Assembly: GCA_937888485.1 (NCBI GenBank)
Contig: CALAQQ010000186.1
Coordinates: forward strand, 1 to 6,406
Source of the DNA: an uncultured Clostridia bacterium
Lineage (GTDB): Bacteria; Bacillota; Clostridia; Oscillospirales; Acutalibacteraceae
Direction: 5' to 3'
DNA length: 6,406 bases
Below, in pieces: positions 5,291 to 6,406 of the stretch. Each line of letters starts with the position of its first letter. The stretch's first letter is position 1. Both the position numbers and the translations under genes were made by a program. Under the pieces are notes generated by a model. It was given only the letters and a program-made list of their open reading frames with translations. It did not search any database and was not told the origin of the DNA.

Positions 5291-6322
5291 TCACACATCC
5301 ATTCTCTGCTGACCCGGCATGGCTATTCCGAGATGGGCATAGCCTGCGGGAGTCACCATTCTGCCTCTGGGGGTACGGCTCAAAAATCCGACCTGCATGA
5401 GATAAGGCTCATAAACATCTTCTATGGTAACGGCTTCTTCACCTATAGCCGCCGCAATTGTTTCAAGACCTACGGGGCCGCCGTTATAATTCTTTATCAT
5501 TGTTGTGAGAATGAGTCTGTCGATTGAATCAAGACCCAGTTCGTCGATTTCCATTCTGTCAAGTGCAAGAGAAGCGGCTTCCTTACTGATTGCACCGTCA
5601 CACATAACCTGTGCAAAATCCCTTGCTCTTTTGAGAAGTCGGTTTGCAATACGGGGTGTTCCTCTTGAACGGGAAGCAATCTCCATTGAACCATGAGGGT
5701 CGATATCCATATTAAGAATACCGGCACTTCTGTTGACAATCTGCGAAAGCTGTTCGGGAGTATACATCTCAAGACGGAGGATAACTCCGAATCGGTCACG
5801 AAGCGGTGCGCTGAGCTGACCTGCTCTTGTTGTTGCACCGACAAGGGTGAAACGGTGGAGATCAAGTCTTATTGAACGTGCAGAAGGTCCTTTACCGATG
5901 ATAATATCAAGAACATTATCTTCCATTGCTGGATAAAGAACTTCTTCAACTGCTCTTGACAGACGGTGGATTTCGTCGATAAAAAGAACATCGCCGTCGT
6001 TGAGATTTGTAAGCAAAGCGGCAAGGTCGCCCGGCTTTTCAATTGCAGGACCGCTTGTTACACGGAAATTAACGCCCATTTCGTTTGCGATAATTCCCGC
6101 AAGGGTTGTTTTTCCGAGACCCGGAGGTCCGTAGAGCAGAACATGGTCAAGAGGCTCTCCTCTCTGACGTGCAGCTTCAATATATATCGAAAGATTTTCC
6201 TTCACCTTATCCTGACCAATATATTCGCCGAGAGCTTTGGGTCGGAGGGAAAATTCTATGTCATTATCCTCAGAGGATGTGAATTCCGGAGCTACTATTC
6301 TGTTTTCAAAATCAAAATCCAC
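5291..6322 (-). CDS. ruvB: Holliday junction branch-migration helicase RuvB
   Basis: RuvB is the hexameric AAA+ motor that, with RuvA, drives branch migration of Holliday junctions during recombination and fork repair. Its 343 residues are full length. They show LRPKALGEYIGQ (26-37), Walker A GPPGLGKT (65-72), Walker B LFIDEIHRL (113-121), sensor 1 LVGATTRAG (160-168), the arginine-finger region LRDRFG (174-179), sensor 2 GTPRIANRLLKRARDFA (221-237), and a C-terminal winged-helix DNA-binding domain (about 258-335) ending in GFLSRTPRGR...A..H. The start is GTG, fixed by an AGGAGG 6 bases upstream, and gives MDFDFENRIVAPEF, a normal RuvB opening. It follows ruvA after 15 bases. ruvC is not visible here. 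Nothing is missing from the active site, so it should be functional. Confidence 0.98.
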   Translation of the reverse strand: MDFDFENRIVAPEFTSSEDNDIEFSLRPKALGEYIGQDKVKENLSIYIEAARQRGEPLDHVLLYGPPGLGKTTLAGIIANEMGVNFRVTSGPAIEKPGDLAALLTNLNDGDVLFIDEIHRLSRAVEEVLYPAMEDNVLDIIIGKGPSARSIRLDLHRFTLVGATTRAGQLSAPLRDRFGVILRLEMYTPEQLSQIVNRSAGILNMDIDPHGSMEIASRSRGTPRIANRLLKRARDFAQVMCDGAISKEAASLALDRMEIDELGLDSIDRLILTTMIKNYNGGPVGLETIAAAIGEEAVTIEDVYEPYLMQVGFLSRTPRGRMVTPAGYAHLGIAMPGQQRMDV

Positions 6323-6328
6323 GGTAAT

Positions 6329-6334
6329 CCTCCT
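6329..6334 (-). promoter_or_regulatory. Strong ribosome binding site for ruvB
   Basis: A perfect AGGAGG with a 6-base spacer (ATTACC) stands before the GTG at 6320-6322. It lies in the short ruvA-ruvB gap and justifies choosing a GTG start. Confidence 0.8.
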
Positions 6335-6337
6335 CTA

Positions 6338-6406
6338 TTATAAATTCCTTGCAAGCTGTTTGAGAGCCTGCTTTATCATTTCTTCCGTTGAAAGGTTGCC
6401 GTCAAG
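6338..6406 (-). CDS. ruvA: Holliday junction DNA helicase subunit RuvA, C-terminal end only
   Basis: Only the last 22 codons and the TAA stop (6338-6340) are in the window. They read LDGNLSTEEMIKQALKQLARNL. This matches the end of RuvA domain III, the mobile three-helix domain that binds RuvB and usually ends in a motif like LSxEEhIKxALKxL. RuvA tetramers bind the four-way junction and load RuvB. Identification rests on this short tail plus the immediately following ruvB, the standard bacterial order. The missing 5' part is due to the window edge. Confidence 0.85.
   Translation of the reverse strand, partial: LDGNLSTEEMIKQALKQLARNL

Noticed and set aside
5135..5527. Plus-strand 130-codon frame spanning the ruvB-methyltransferase junction
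   Set aside because: It is antisense to two well-supported genes and has no domain or ribosome site I can support.

Overview
The window is a slice of a bacterial chromosome in which every gene I can support lies on the minus strand, so transcription runs from high to low coordinates. Gene content, junction architecture (ATGA, TGATG and TAATG overlaps), AGGAGG-type ribosome sites and protein style all suggest a low-to-mid GC anaerobic Firmicute of class Clostridia, perhaps a Ruminococcus/Oscillospiraceae-like gut organism. That placement is an inference from the look of the proteins; no search was run.

In transcription order: the last 22 codons of ruvA (6338-6406); ruvB (5291-6322, GTG start); a class I SAM-dependent methyltransferase of the COG1092 / RlmI-RlmK-like type (4409-5287); three consecutive small membrane proteins, each a two-helix membrane hairpin with a C-terminal CxxC-x10-CxxC zinc ribbon (4029-4409, 3631-4008, 3129-3542); ecfA1 (2259-3110), ecfA2 (1396-2262) and ecfT (584-1399), the shared energising module of group II ECF vitamin/metal transporters; and truA (1-584), which runs off the window before its 3' end.

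The genes are packed tightly. The only gap over 25 bases is the 88-base stretch at 3543-3630 between the second and third zinc-ribbon genes. No terminator or convincing promoter is visible on either strand, so the layout fits one long operon or a few overlapping transcripts. The ecfA1-ecfA2-ecfT-truA order is the conserved Firmicutes arrangement, but the usual upstream ribosomal block ending in rplQ is missing; a ruvAB-methyltransferase-zinc-ribbon block sits there instead. RuvAB handles Holliday-junction migration, EcfA1A2T powers uptake by S components encoded elsewhere, and TruA makes tRNA pseudouridines, so the visible link is co-transcription rather than a shared pathway.

The least explained part is the zinc-ribbon trio at 3129-4409. 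Two of its members carry a recently duplicated C-terminal module, with a 30-base exact direct repeat at the DNA level, attached to diverged membrane halves. I found no CRISPR array, mobile element, RNA gene, riboswitch or attachment site.
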